From Neurospora crassa OR74A (taxonomy: Eukaryota > Ascomycota > Sordariomycetes > Sordariales > Sordariaceae), in NCBI RefSeq assembly GCF_000182925.2, contig NC_026504.1, forward strand, positions 930,001 through 994,000: 64,000 bases of DNA, given 5' to 3'. The notes below the pieces were generated by a model. It was not told the origin of the DNA. It did no database searches and saw only the letters and a list, made by a program, of their open reading frames with translations. The translations under genes were made by a program, and so were the position numbers. Below are positions 39,101 to 48,944 of the stretch, piece by piece; the first letter of the stretch is position 1, and each line of letters starts with the position of its first letter.

Positions 39101-40852
39101 GGTAAATATAAGTTTTATATAAAGTAGGTATCGTTCTTAAAATATATCGTCTCCCCGGAAAGCGTATCGATAAATTTAGAGAAGGTTATAGTAATTGTAG
39201 AATAGGAGGCTCCGGTAAGCGTTTATAATATTTAAGTCTTCTTAAGATTTATAGGATTCTATTAATATTTTATAATATTATACTCTAAAGTAACTACACC
39301 TTTAACGGAATTACTAAAGGGGAATAAACAGAGGCCGTTCAAATTTATAAAAGAAGCGGAAGAAGTATTTGCGGAATTTAAAAAATTATTCTAAGAAGTT
39401 CTTATATTGCGCTACTTCAACCTAGTATTATAAATTTAAATAAAGATAAATATATTAAATTTTATAATTAGGACGGTTCTTATATAGTTATATAATAATA
39501 GGTAGTACTTAATAATTTTCTTTTTAAAGAAGAAATTGCTAGAGGAAATGAAGTATAAGGTTAGGAATAGAGAATTATTAGTAGTTATAGGAGTATTAAA
39601 AATATAAAGGTAATACTTATTATATATAAATAAATTATTTTTAATAATTATAGATTGTTTAAATTTATAGTATTTTTGAAATAAGGAGCGGGCTAACGCA
39701 AAGTAAAATTAATAGGCATTAGAATTAGTAGTATATAACTTTAAGATTAAATATTATCCGGGAAAGTTAAATCTAGCGGATAGGCTATTAAAAAAATTAT
39801 AATTGTAAGAGGAAGAACCGGAGATGAAAGGCAATTACCTATTAATAAAAGTTATTAAAGGGAATAAGAAGAAGGGTTAAACGATAAAGGAAAGTTAGGT
39901 ATTGAGGGCGCTAGTAAAATAAGTAATTTTAGTCGGAAAGGAGGTTTAGAGGATGGTAGTAAAAGAAAGGGAATAGTAATAGGATATAGGCGAAATAAAA
40001 GAGGATTGGGCGTTGGAGGATAAAGGGGTTAAATTATAAAAAGAAAGGTAGAATTCGTAGGGGGAAGGTGAACTAAATAGGGAAGAGAGGAAGCGAAAGG
40101 GAATTAAAGCCGATAGTAGAGAGGATAGAGTAGTAAAGAAGAAAGTAAAATTTATAAACGAAGCTACTATTAAATTAGGGAAGAGGAACGAAGGTATTAT
40201 TATAAGAAATATACGTAGGTATATAATAGTAGTAAGGGTGCGGAAGGATAAAGAGTAGCTACTATTATTAGGATAATAATTATTAGAAGTATAGAAGGAA
40301 GACCTATTTATTATTAAGGAAGTATAGAAGAATAGCGAAGGAAGGAGACGGACGAAAAATTAGAAGATAGAGGAAGACAGAACTCTATAGTATTAATACT
40401 AGGTCTACGTCCTAGAATAAATGTAGGCCGAATTATTCTATATTTACTATAATACTATAATAGCCGGATACCCGGACTAAAGTAAGACGTTAAAGTATAT
40501 TAATTAATTCTATTACTAGCCTACTATTGTAATTAATATTAAATTATACGTCCGCGAATATTTAGCGTACTAAAAGGTTAAATTATATAAGTACCAACTA
40601 TACGGGCTATTAGGGTCGCTACCTATCCTTATTATCTCCTAGTAAAATATTTTATATAACTTTATTATTAGATTATTAAAAGTATTCGACCCTATATTTA
40701 ATTGGATTTGCGACGTTATCCTTATTATTATTGACCGTTTTACTAAGTACGCCTTATATATCCCTACGTAAAAAATAATTAATACCCGGCAATTTACGTT
40801 CCTATTCTAGGGAAATATATTCTAATAGTTCGGCCTCCTAAATTCTATTATT
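36166..40852 (+). pseudogene. Gypsy 1 Gag-protease-RT-RNase H and N-terminal integrase
   Basis: Gag occupies roughly 36.25-37.6 kb (low similarity, CCHC knuckle not clear). Protease is near 37.68-38.05 kb, with GLIDLGIELNLIS equivalent to the LIDSGxxxNLIS active site, where Ser is replaced. Reverse transcriptase runs 38.4-39.3 kb with FRALNKVTKKN, FIKLDLKDIYYKIRI and YFNNILIYS, where the catalytic YxDD pair is now Asn-Asn (GAT or GAC to AAT). RNase H is at 39.3-39.8 kb. Integrase begins near 40.4 kb and gives YGLLGSLPIL, VFDPIFNWICDVILIIIDRF, TKYALYIPT and FGLLNSII, where it is cut by an insertion. Stops are RIP-type throughout. Confidence 0.9.
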
Positions 40853-41285
40853 GAGACGCCCATGCTTTCAGAGCTTGCCCGGCCGTTGTCGTGGGCCCCC
40901 GAAAGGTGACATGGAAGATCCACACCAAAGGTCGTGGTCCATGGGCCCACTCCAACGCCGCAAGCAAGGAAGGCGCGGCGTATCTGTCTATAATAGGCCA
41001 GAATGCAGAAAATTACCCGTCTTGGCGCGTGCTTGGCGGGCCCAAATAGGAAAACTTGGCGCCAAGCAGGACACGGTTCGAATAGCAGCTCGAAAAAGCC
41101 ACTTTTTCCTTTGCAACAGCGATTTCTCCTCGACCATCTAATGCACTTAAATGCAACTGGTGTCAAAATGACGAGAAAGGAAAGGCGGTTATTTTGGTAC
41201 CGGTCGCATTGTAGTGCACGCTCTGGTTGTTGAGAAAAATAAAAAAGAAGTTGAAAATAAGGATTTTGGTTGCGATTGTAGCCTA

Positions 41286-41433
41286 GAAATAACTAAGTCC
41301 GAAAAATAACCAAGTCCGAAAAATGACCAAGTCCGAAAAATGACTAATTCCCCTAACCCTAAAGGCCACTAAGAGGGTTAGGGTTAGAAGTGAGATTTCT
41401 GAAAGCGAATTTAAAAAAAAAAATTTCTTTTCA

Positions 41434-41467
<34 letters not shown>

Positions 41468-41615
41468 GTAGGGGGGAGGAGGGGGGGGGGGGGGGAACAG
41501 GTAATATAGGGGGGAAAATTCTACTATTTATTTAAGAAACTGGTTGAGCTTGTAGCTTAATGGTTATTATTATTATTACCTTTTTTAAAGGTCACCTGTT
41601 CAGTTCAGCTCTGAG

Positions 41616-41659
<44 letters not shown>

Positions 41660-41731
41660 TAAGTAGATTCTAGGGCGTCTCTCTGTCTCCCCTGGACTTT
41701 GGCTCCGCCCAGGGGAACTGTATTTTATTAA
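41286..41731 (+). mobile_element. SINE-like composite repeat, copy 2
   Basis: The same order as copy 1 at 7.75 kb: four tandem ~17-bp repeats (AAATAACCAAGTCCG type, 41286-41350); a telomere-motif hairpin (CTAACCCT...AGGGTTAG, about 41356-41390); A/T-rich tracts (41410-41465); a pure G run (41467-41495); a tRNA-like segment (41546-41613); a long poly-T (41618-41656); and the conserved tail with CCCCTGG (41689-41695) and CCAGGGG (41709-41715), ending AACTGTATTTTATTA. Homopolymer lengths differ between copies while the tRNA-like part and tail are conserved. Confidence 0.7.
41546..41613 (+). ncRNA. tRNA-like Pol III segment in SINE-like copy 2
   Basis: GAGCTTG is followed by TAGCTTAATGG (41553-41563), a perfect match to the A-box consensus TRGCNNARNGG. 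CTGTTCAGTTC starts 43 nt later (41596), a partial match to the B box. AGCTC (41607-41611) pairs with GAGCT at the 5' end. ACCT/AGGT (41578-41592) enclose a 7-nt loop TTTTTAA, which would place TTT as anticodon (Lys-like). The D stem does not form. A T run follows. It is a tRNA-derived Pol III promoter rather than a working tRNA. Confidence 0.6.
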
Positions 41732-42226
41732 ATAGAGGTAGCCTTTTTATAAATTGATTTTAGAAGATTTATTACAAACTCTTAAATATCTATAGGCGTT
41801 TTAATATAGCCTAATACCTTTAAACGGACGGGTAAATAGAGAGATAGAACTAGAATTTAGAACTATATTTTCGAATCTTCTATAATATAGAGTAGGTCGA
41901 TTAGGCTGAAAAAATTATACTAGCGCAATAAACGTACAATAACCATTTTTATACTATTATCGGGAAGTCCCCTTCGGAACTACTCTTCGGGTATTATCCT
42001 TAGGGACTAGTAGACTTAGAGCGAGGGCGAAGGATAGTCCTTCCTATAGTAATTACTAATAGAATCGACGAATTACTTTGTAAGTAGTTAGAAGTTGTTG
42101 TAACCTTAGAGGTTATTAATTAAAGGTATGCGAAATAATATAATAAAGTTCGGAAGCTAAAGGAATTCGACATAGGAAGCTAGGTTCTACTTAACGCGAA
42201 ATATATTAAATAATATTACCTAAGTA
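41732..42226 (+). pseudogene. Gypsy 1 integrase, continued
   Basis: Resumes with RGSLFINWF, then IYRRFN and TDG for the YHPQTDGQTE motif, then YYREVPFGTTLRVLSL-type sequence equivalent to the PF/Y-x-x-x-Y-G region. It ends about LNAKYIKYYL at the TA dinucleotide duplicated by the pogo-type transposon (42225-42226). Catalytic Asp codons are partly replaced by Asn. Confidence 0.85.
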
Positions 42227-42242
42227 CAGTAAAAACCCCTGC
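42227..42242 (+). repeat. Left terminal inverted repeat of the pogo-type element
   Basis: CAGTAAAAACCCCTGC. Just inside lies TTTTAGCAAAAGGGGGGG and a second GCAAAAGAGGGGG, words repeated in inverted orientation at the right end. Confidence 0.93.
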
Positions 42243-42489
42243 TTTTGCTAATAATCCCGGCAGCCAGAATTTTTAGCAAAAGGGGGGGTTTTGCAAAAGA
42301 GGGGGTCCCATGTCAAAAGTGTCAAAATCCCATACATTTTTACTACTTTCTGCATTGCAATATCCCCTCAATCGTAACTTAAGTTTTTCTAGTATTCCTC
42401 TATCCCTTTACTCGCTGTTTAACCCTCTTTAACTACTGAACCTCCTCAAATCGCAGATAGTCCTTTTCGAATGCCCAATTTAATATACT

Positions 42490-44040
42490 AGTGAGGTACT
42501 ATACTACCTCTTTGTTTAATATTGTAACTAGAAGTTTAAAGTTACAATCATCCTCTTCCTCCTCTACGGTCTTATTCTTACCGTTTTCTACTTGCCAATT
42601 AGCAACGACAGACTCAAGTACCTCATCTACTATTTTTGGCTCTACTAGTATATTGTTCTCGTCCTTAAGGTTGAAAAAATTAGATTAAGTCATTCGATTT
42701 CGTATAGGGACGAGATTATTAACTTACTAAAAGAGAATATTCACATCTAGCGGTAGCTATTCAATATCTCTATTTATTACAATCCTTCTAGAGCTATCAC
42801 TTACGACAGTAAATTTAATCCAACAGTTCTAAATAACCTCAACCTTTACTTTTAAGAACTAAATCTATAAAATCTATTTAAAAGTAATTCTCAAATTTAT
42901 TTTACTTATATAATCCTTAGTAGTAGAGGTATTAATAATTTAATAATATATTTAGTATAAAAAGTAGTAATAGTAGTAGTTCTTAAAAGTATTAATAATA
43001 CCCTAATCTATTGGTTAATACAACGAAGTAATATTAGCGGGTAAAAATTTAATAATAATATTAGAAGGGGGAAGCGCTAATTTAATGCTAAATTTGTATA
43101 TAGAGAAGCTATTAAATAGTAAAAATACTCGTTACCCGGGCTTTTTGTAATTAATATACATATAAAAGGATTGGAGCTATTTATCTATAACTTTACTAAT
43201 TATCTATACTTTATCGTTACTTCGCTATACAATTCGCGTATTATTAAAATTGAACCCGTATAGAGCATAAGGTTCTTTGAACGTCCCGATTACTTAGATA
43301 TTGAAATATTCGTTACTAATATTGTTAATTGTAAGTATAAGTAATATATATAATTTATCCTTCTTTACGCCTAATTGTAATTCTAAAACGAATTAGTAAG
43401 AAGTAGTACACCGCTAATATAACCCAGTCTCATCCATATTATATTTATTGCCTTTAGGAATAGTAGCGGTAAGAATTTATATTTCCTCTATCGTTTAATA
43501 TATTTTATTATCGTCTTTGGGCGCTTCAACTACTTTACTATAGAAGGCGCGCTCGCAAATATAATATCGCTCCTTAAAAAGGCTATACTACTTCTTTCTA
43601 AAAGGAGGGCAGGTATCTTTGTTAATTAATTCGTAATTGCGGGCTTTAAAGTACTTCAACCAAATCTCGTGTACTTTCTCCTATAAAAGTTCAATAGAAG
43701 TACTTATACCCCGCATTTCAAAACTAATTTATTAGTAGTAGAATAAAGTCTTAAAAACTAGCTATTTACCAAATCTTATACGTAATACTTGGAATTGCAT
43801 TAAAGGCTTATCAATTCGAATAAGTGTAGCGGGATTTTTCCTTTTATTAAAGTATTGAAAAATAGAGTAAAGAGGGATATTAATACCCTATTTCCCCTAA
43901 ATATAGTAGGTAGTATAGGCGAGGGATAGGCGAGAGTTATAGCAGTTAGCCTAATTTTGCAATTGTAATTACTACTCTTATATTAAGGAGGGGTATTTAT
44001 TGTTAGGTATAGCGGCGGCGGCTCGAAGGCGGGTACTAAT
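42490..44040 (-). pseudogene. pogo/Tigger-type transposase, RIP-inactivated
   Basis: Read on the minus strand. The N-terminal region (about 44.0-43.75 kb) has FNKRKNPATLIRIDKPLMQF, in the place of the psq/CENP-B-type helix-turn-helix domain. The DDE_1 domain gives GNKYNMDETGLY (about 43445-43405), GTFKEPYALYGFNFNN (about 43275-43225), and LPANITSLYQPID, a stop, GIINTFK (about 43060-42985), the LPPNTTSLxQPxDQGI motif of pogo-like transposases. TAA/TAG stops replace Gln or Trp. Its length inside the TIRs is normal for a ~500-residue transposase. A small plus-strand frame at 42491-42688 is a shadow of this gene. Confidence 0.88.
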
Positions 44041-44103
44041 AGTACTATTTAATTAGAAACAAAATTACTAATAAAATTGTATAGGGAGTAGGTCCCTTAT
44101 AGA

Positions 44104-44166
44104 TAGGGTGGGCGATAGGGCGTGGGCGATAGAGGGTGGGTAATAGAGCGTGGGCAATAGAGCGTA
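44104..44166. repeat. GC-rich ~15-bp minisatellite in the pogo-type element
   Basis: About four and a half copies of GCGTGGGCGATAGAG (variants GGGTGGGYRATAGRG). It lies 5' of the transposase, between the coding region and the right terminus. Confidence 0.85.
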
Positions 44167-44431
44167 AAATTAGGGTATTTCGAGTGCAAATTAGGGTGTT
44201 TGAGTGCTGGCTGGCCTGGAATCTGGAAGATTCTACAACCCTAACCCTGGGTTTGGCGGGCCGTCTGTAGCTGTTAAATGCCCGGATTCGGCTGTTAGTA
44301 CCCCTTTTTTTGTAAATCCGGGCTGTTACGGTTGCTAATAGTAGTTAGTAGTAATCTATACTAGAGGGAATGCGGGCAATCGAAATTTCTAGCAAAAGAG
44401 GGGGTTTTAGCAAAAGGGGGGGGTAGCAACT

Positions 44432-44447
44432 GCAGGGGTTTTTACTG
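44432..44447 (-). repeat. Right terminal inverted repeat of the pogo-type element
   Basis: GCAGGGGTTTTTACTG, the exact complement of the left repeat, followed by the TA target duplication. AGCAAAAGAGGGGG and AGCAAAAGGGGGGG lie just inside. Confidence 0.93.
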
Positions 44448-44449
44448 TA

Positions 44450-44800
44450 CTAAATTAACCGATAAATTTTTAAGACCCTTCTAAATTACTAAAATCGTTA
44501 GGGAGAAGAAAATAGTATACCAACTTATATTCCCTATATATTACTAAATTTACCTAATATTCTCTATTTCTCTATTAGAGCTGTACTATAGGGATTCTAC
44601 TATAGCGGCGCTACAAAGGGAAGTTATAGATATTGAGGAGGATAATATTTAGTACGAAGTTGAGGCAATTATGAAATATTATAGATCTGGCCGTTAATAT
44701 TAATTTTAAATTAAATGGAAGGGGTATCCGGACGATGAAAATTCGTAGGTTTTATAAAAGGATATAAATTACCCGGACCTTCTTAAAGAATATAAAAGTA
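44450..44800 (+). pseudogene. Gypsy 1 C-terminal integrase and chromodomain
   Basis: After the pogo-type insertion the frame continues. Near 44640-44770 it reads YEVEAIMKYYRSGR-like sequence, then INFKLNGRGIRTMKIRRF in one frame and KWKGYPDDEN in another, which is the chromodomain core (KWKGYPDxExTWEP). This places the element among the chromodomain-bearing Ty3/gypsy elements, whose chromodomain is thought to guide integration to heterochromatin. Confidence 0.8.
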
Positions 44801-44896
44801 AGGAAGCGTAGTAATAATATATTAGAAGCGGGCTAACTACTAAGTTAATAAGCATTAATTAATTAGAGGAAGGAAAATACTAATTTCTCGGATTTA

Positions 44897-45105
44897 GAAA
44901 CGTAAAGTAGAAATATAAAACGCAGATGTAAAATGTAAAGTAGAGACGTAAGACGTAGATGTAAGGTATAAAGTAAAAACATAAAATATAAATGTAAAAT
45001 ATAAAGTAGAAATGTAAAATGTAAATATAAAACGTAAATTAGAGATGTAAAACGTAGATGTAAGATATAGATATAAAATATAAATGTAAAACGTAGAGGA
45101 AAAAT
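44897..45105. repeat. Tandem repeat AGAAATGTAAAACGTAGATG
   Basis: Around ten imperfect copies of words such as GTAAARTAGARAYRTAARAY and ACGTAGATGTAARRTATAAA. It begins just after the gypsy 1 Pol end. No coding function is seen. Confidence 0.85.
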
Positions 45106-45199
45106 ATAAGAAACGCTAAATAGGGCGATAGAGGGAGGGGAAGTAAATCAAATTTATTATAGAAAATTAATAAAGCGCTAGGAAGAGTATAACCCGGAT

Positions 45200-46070
45200 T
45201 CTCTATTATTACCCCCAACGAAAAAATCCTCAACGGCGCCTAACACTATTAATATAGGATTAGAACCTATAACTTTAGGAGAAGTACTCCTATACGCTAC
45301 TACATTTATCGACGTTATTAATAGGTATTACCTTATATTATCTATTCCTCCTTCGCTAATACTAATAATTCGTCTAACTTTCCATTTATTACTTCCAACT
45401 ATTTATTTATATTATAATACTAAACGGTAGTGCTATAACCGGGGGAGGGGGTAATACGAATAGGAGAGTTCGGCGTAGAAATATTTATAGGAGAGCCGCT
45501 ATTACTAATAATAGAACTACTAATAAGGGCTATTGGATTAATATTAATATTAGTATTACTAATATTATAGTAGTTAAATTTCAAATAGCCTTTATAATCG
45601 AAGTTCCTAGCTCGGAGTATACCAAATAATATTATAAGGAGACTATTATTAATAAAACGCACCTATATCGCAACCTAAAATGCTACTACAAATTAATGTA
45701 ACCGCTATAAGAAGAGAATAAGTAGGGGGCTACTAGTATTAATAAAGCGTATAATCTCAACTGCTATATCCTATATATTATTCCGGAGATTATAAATACT
45801 ACGGGGGACTTTAAAAATATAGCGGCGTAGCGATAGCGAATACTGCGATCTTTTGTTAAACTTTGGAAGGAGAAGGCGTTAGTGAAAAAAAAAAAGAAAA
45901 AAAATAAAAAGAATAGGAGAAATAATAAGGGGTATAAAGAAAATAGCGTACCTTTAGTCTAACAAATATTCGTACTAATTAAACGGAGTACTTTATATAA
46001 ATTTAAAGTTAGGGTATTAGCGAACGTTTAAATTAAAGCGATACTATATTCTAAATAAGTAAGGGGGTGA
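45200..46070 (+). pseudogene. Post-Pol region of gypsy 1, unidentified coding potential
   Basis: In one frame 45.2-45.42 kb reads APNTINIGLEPITLGEVLLY. In another, 45.66-46.06 kb reads CYILYIIPEIINTTGDFKNI, then ILRSFVKLWKEKALVKKKKK and TLYKFKVRVLANV, with only RIP-type stops. The coherent readings suggest one additional gene, or a captured host fragment, between Pol and the 3' LTR. I do not recognise it. The Lys-rich run comes from an A-rich tract at 45886-45915. Confidence 0.35.
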
Positions 46071-46965
46071 ATATTATTAAAGGATAAGAAAGGAATAGCC
46101 GATTAAAGGTTAATAACGGGTATAAGGTAAAAGGAAGGAAAGGACGGAGCGAAAAAAAAGAAAATAGAGAGGAAAAGTAAATATATTAATTGGGCTTATA
46201 ACGAAAATAAGGATTAATATATAAATATACAATAAAGATACGTATATCCGTAGTAAGGGCCGGCTTAAGCGAGGGGGTAGCCGAAGTAATTATAGAGCTA
46301 AGGGAGGGAATAATAAATATAATTATAAAAGTAAAAATAGAAGGAAGGAGAGAGGAGAGGTGAAGAGGGTAGGCGGAAAGGATATTATATAAATAAGGGA
46401 GGAGGCTCCTATACGAATATGAATTGAAGTAAATAAATATAATTCTAAATAGGCGAATATAAAATAATATAGGGTAGGAAAAGCGGTAGGCAGCTATATA
46501 AATAGTAGGAGGGGGTAAATAGAAGGATAAAATAAGGGTAATAGTTAGAAGGGAAAGGATAGGACGAATAGGTAATAGTAACGGCTATAAAAAAGTAGGA
46601 AAAAAAGGCGGAAAATAGGAAGGTACGTAATTCGGATTATAGTAGGGAGAGTAAGGGTAGTAATTAAGAATTATATTATTAAAATAAAAAGAATAATACG
46701 AAAGGTAAGGCGAAAATAATAGGAAGGTAATTAGGAAGGAATAATATAAATAAGGGAGGTTTATAGAGGGAATAATATATAAAATTATAGGAGGTAAAGG
46801 AAGGAAACGAAAATCCTAAGGGCGGAATTTATAGGGAGGGGGATTACATTTAGGTATTACAATAGGCCGTAGTAAGTACGAATAATAGAGAGTACCCTAT
46901 AAGAGGAGCCTCGGGATTCGATTACATAAGTATTTTATAATAGATATAAATAATAGAGAATATCT
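46061..46965 (+). other. Purine-rich 3' untranslated region of gypsy 1
   Basis: About 900 bp in which the plus strand is strongly purine-rich (GGAAGG, GGGAGG, AATAAGGG words). No frame is recognisable. It resembles the 8.25-8.76 kb tract in composition. Confidence 0.45.
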
Positions 46966-47410
46966 AGTAAGAGGAATTACGGAGTATAATTATATTAATA
47001 TTCCAAAGTATTTATTAATACTCTTAAATTTAATAAAATATTCTTTATTAGGCAAAATAATACTCACCACCTCGTACGCCTACGGGATAATAGTCTTAGA
47101 AACGGGCGGGAACTTAGTTAATTCTTTAAATTTGATACTAATTTTATAACTATATTTAGGTTTTATAAGAATAGATATTACAATACCGATGTTCTAGCAG
47201 ACGGAACGCCAGCTCTTTAAATCTAATACCAATTTCGTATCTATATTTAGAATTTATAAGAATAGATATTATAATACCGATATTCTAGCGGGCAATTTAT
47301 TAGTAGCAAAGTAGCTATAGTCCGGTATATAGTATCGGCGGTTATAGCGAGCAATATCTAATAATACTACGGTATACCGGCGTTTATTATAAAGGTTCCG
47401 AGGACGGAAC
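46966..47410 (+). repeat. Gypsy 1 3' region with a ~91-bp tandem duplication
   Basis: Two adjacent copies (about 47127-47210 and 47218-47300) both contain CTATATTTAGRWTTTATAAG, AATAGATATTAYAATACCG and TATTCTAGCRG-like sequence. The differences are mostly transitions. No coding function is apparent. Confidence 0.7.
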
Positions 47411-47414
47411 TTAT

Positions 47415-47428
47415 AAAGGGGGGGGTTG
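47415..47428 (+). promoter_or_regulatory. Gypsy 1 polypurine tract
   Basis: AAAGGGGGGGG followed by TTG lies directly before the 3' LTR, as expected for the plus-strand primer of an LTR retrotransposon. Confidence 0.7.
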
Positions 47429-47768
47429 TATTAAAAAGCCAAGAACTCGTATATAGAAATACTTCAGCGGCTGCTGCTCCCCTTCGTCGACCGGAGCGTA
47501 GAATTATTAACAATAACGCTTATATTAGGTTAGGCTCGCGGGAAGGATAATCCAGCACTGTACTAGGGCGCTAAATTAGTATGAGGCTCTATAATGCTCG
47601 TTAGCGGATAAATAGAATTTATACAAATATAAAAGAGGTTTACCGGAGTGTAATTTATTATAGTTGGTAACTATTAATATATTTTTGGATTAACCCCTAA
47701 TTTACCGTCCCCTACGTATGGTTACGACCGTAGTCACCTCAGCCTACCTTTCGCCTACGTTCCTAATA
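47429..47768 (+). repeat. Gypsy 1 3' LTR (340 bp)
   Basis: It begins TATTAAAAAGCCAAGAACTC and ends CTACGTTCCTAATA, and aligns with 29237-29251 plus 35841-36165. It is flanked on the right by CGAAG, matching the left flank. Confidence 0.92.
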
Positions 47769-47985
47769 CGAAGTCTAACCGGTTGGGAATAGTTAATATC
47801 GAATTGTACAATTGTATTTAGTACGTGCTTTTATTATTAAAAACACATTTAATAATATTTTACGTATTTCGGCTATAATACCCTTATATTTAGAATGGGC
47901 TGGATTAGGGGGGTGTGTTAAGATGGTATTTAGTACTAGAGTTAAATTAAATAATATTACTTAGCTAGGGGTATATAGAAGCCTG
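47769..47985 (-). pseudogene. CACTA-like transposase fragment 4, right part
   Basis: It resumes the transposase homology interrupted at 29236. ACACATTTAATAATATTTTR and CCCTTATATTTAGAATGGGC match 60080-60135 in copy 3. It keeps more CpA and TpG than copies 1 and 2. Homology ends near 47.98 kb. Confidence 0.75.
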
Positions 47986-48130
47986 TTTACAATCACATTA
48001 CCGTCCTAGAGCTATAAATTGATTTTTACCATTAAATTACCGTCATAGGACTGTAAGTCGACATTTTACCGTTGGTTCGCAATTTACTGTTGGAAAACAT
48101 TTTACCATAGGGCGCTACGACATGCTAAGT
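47986..48130. other. Cluster of TTACCGT/TTTACC motifs
   Basis: At least six TACCG or TTTACC words (about 47999, 48028, 48041, 48077, 48109) precede ACGACATGCTAAGTCGT. They are the inverse of the ACGGTA motifs at 7.6 and 28.75 kb, and GCTAAGT recurs. Possibly a subterminal region of the CACTA-like transposon or a related element. Confidence 0.35.
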
Positions 48131-48942
48131 CGTAAAAAAGGTTTAGAAAGGAAGTCATGATCGTAGGCTCTTGCTATTTCAATTAGTCAAAGTCAATATA
48201 CATAGTAGATCTCACGGTCGTAAATATCAAAGGCAGTTGTAATAGGAGGGTTTTACTAATTAAAGACTGCTAAGTTAGTATACGAAGTCAGCGCGTACGG
48301 GCTACACTACTAGATGCATTATTACTATCATTATTAACTACTATATTAAGAAAATAGTATATTAAATAACAATATAAACAACGATCTACCTATCTATATA
48401 ACTATAGAATCTACCGTCAGTATGGCTGTCGCTGAATACGACGAAGGTATACCTGAGAGTGTCGCTAATTGCGACGATGAATATATACCTACTAGAGATG
48501 TTGCTGATTGCTATATCGCTAATTGCTTTAATATTAAATATAATAATAAAGGCATGCCTAAAGGTGTCGCTAATTACTTTATCGCTAAAATAAACAGTAT
48601 CATTAATTGAAAATAATTACATAAATAGTTTAATAATATTAATAATATTAAATACTAAATATACTAGATGGATTTAATTTACAAATGTAAGAACTTTATA
48701 CCGACATCTAGTATTTCTAATTCGTTAATTATCGAAGAAGCGAGTATACTATTAGAAGGTATAATTGTAGTAAGGGGTATGCGAGTGCGCCTGGGAATAA
48801 GGGGTGTAATGCCAATGATTATCGAAAATCGCTAGCTACCACAATTACTACTAGTAGGCGGCGGCTATCTATACTTATTTCGGAGATTGGGAGGTGCCCC
48901 GCTAGGATTGCGGCGGCGGCTACCGACTTAGCGCTGACGTTC
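48131..48942 (+). other. Diverged DNA with a small open frame (48422-48610)
   Basis: Relatively RIP-poor. A 62-codon frame at 48422-48610 starts MAVAEYDEGIPESVANCDDE and contains a loose internal repeat (SVANC, DVADC, GVANYFIAK). No family is recognised and no second copy exists in the window, so coding status is uncertain. The rest shows no gene. Confidence 0.3.
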
Positions 48943-48944
48943 TT

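Larger units (their letters stand above)
40853..41731. mobile_element. RIP-poor insertion in the gypsy 1 integrase
   Basis: The gypsy integrase reads FGLLNSII up to about 40852 and resumes with RGSLFINWF at 41733, so ~880 bp were inserted within the D-R-G-S motif. The left half (40.85-41.28 kb) is GC-rich and full of CpA and TpG, in sharp contrast to its host. The right half is the SINE-like repeat also found at 7.75 kb. Open frames on both strands (40822-41166 minus, 40851-41233 plus) reflect the lack of RIP stops and show no recognisable protein. The insertion must post-date RIP of the gypsy element or lack a duplicate long enough to trigger RIP. Confidence 0.8.
42227..44447 (-). mobile_element. 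pogo/Tigger-type (Tc1/mariner) DNA transposon
   Basis: Perfect 16-bp terminal inverted repeats CAGTAAAAACCCCTGC (42227-42242) and GCAGGGGTTTTTACTG (44432-44447), flanked by TA on both sides (42225-42226, 44448-44449). The CAGT-AAAA-CCCC start is typical of pogo/Tigger elements. Length 2221 bp. It interrupts the gypsy 1 Pol gene between integrase and chromodomain. The termini and the 44.05-44.4 kb region are less RIP-mutated than the transposase. Confidence 0.93.
29237..47768 (+). mobile_element. Ty3/gypsy chromodomain element 1 (nested, with three insertions)
   Basis: An LTR retrotransposon bounded by 340-bp LTRs and a 5-bp target duplication CGAAG (29232-29236 and 47769-47773). It sits inside a CACTA-like transposase fragment. 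The 5' LTR is split by a copia element after 15 bp. The integrase is split by a RIP-poor insertion at 40.85-41.73 kb, and a pogo-type transposon separates the integrase from the chromodomain. Without insertions the element is roughly 8.9 kb. LTR ends were TGTTA...TAACA; the 5' end now reads TATTA, and the 3' LTR ends TAATA, both explained by RIP. All coding parts are broken. Confidence 0.9.

Noticed and set aside
40822-41233. Overlapping open frames on both strands in the GC-rich island
   Set aside because: Frames on opposite strands, no recognisable motif, no start context; openness reflects absence of RIP stops in an inserted non-coding segment.
44897-45105. CRISPR-like array of short repeats
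   Set aside because: Units are adjacent and degenerate with no unique spacers, in a eukaryotic transposon; an ordinary minisatellite.
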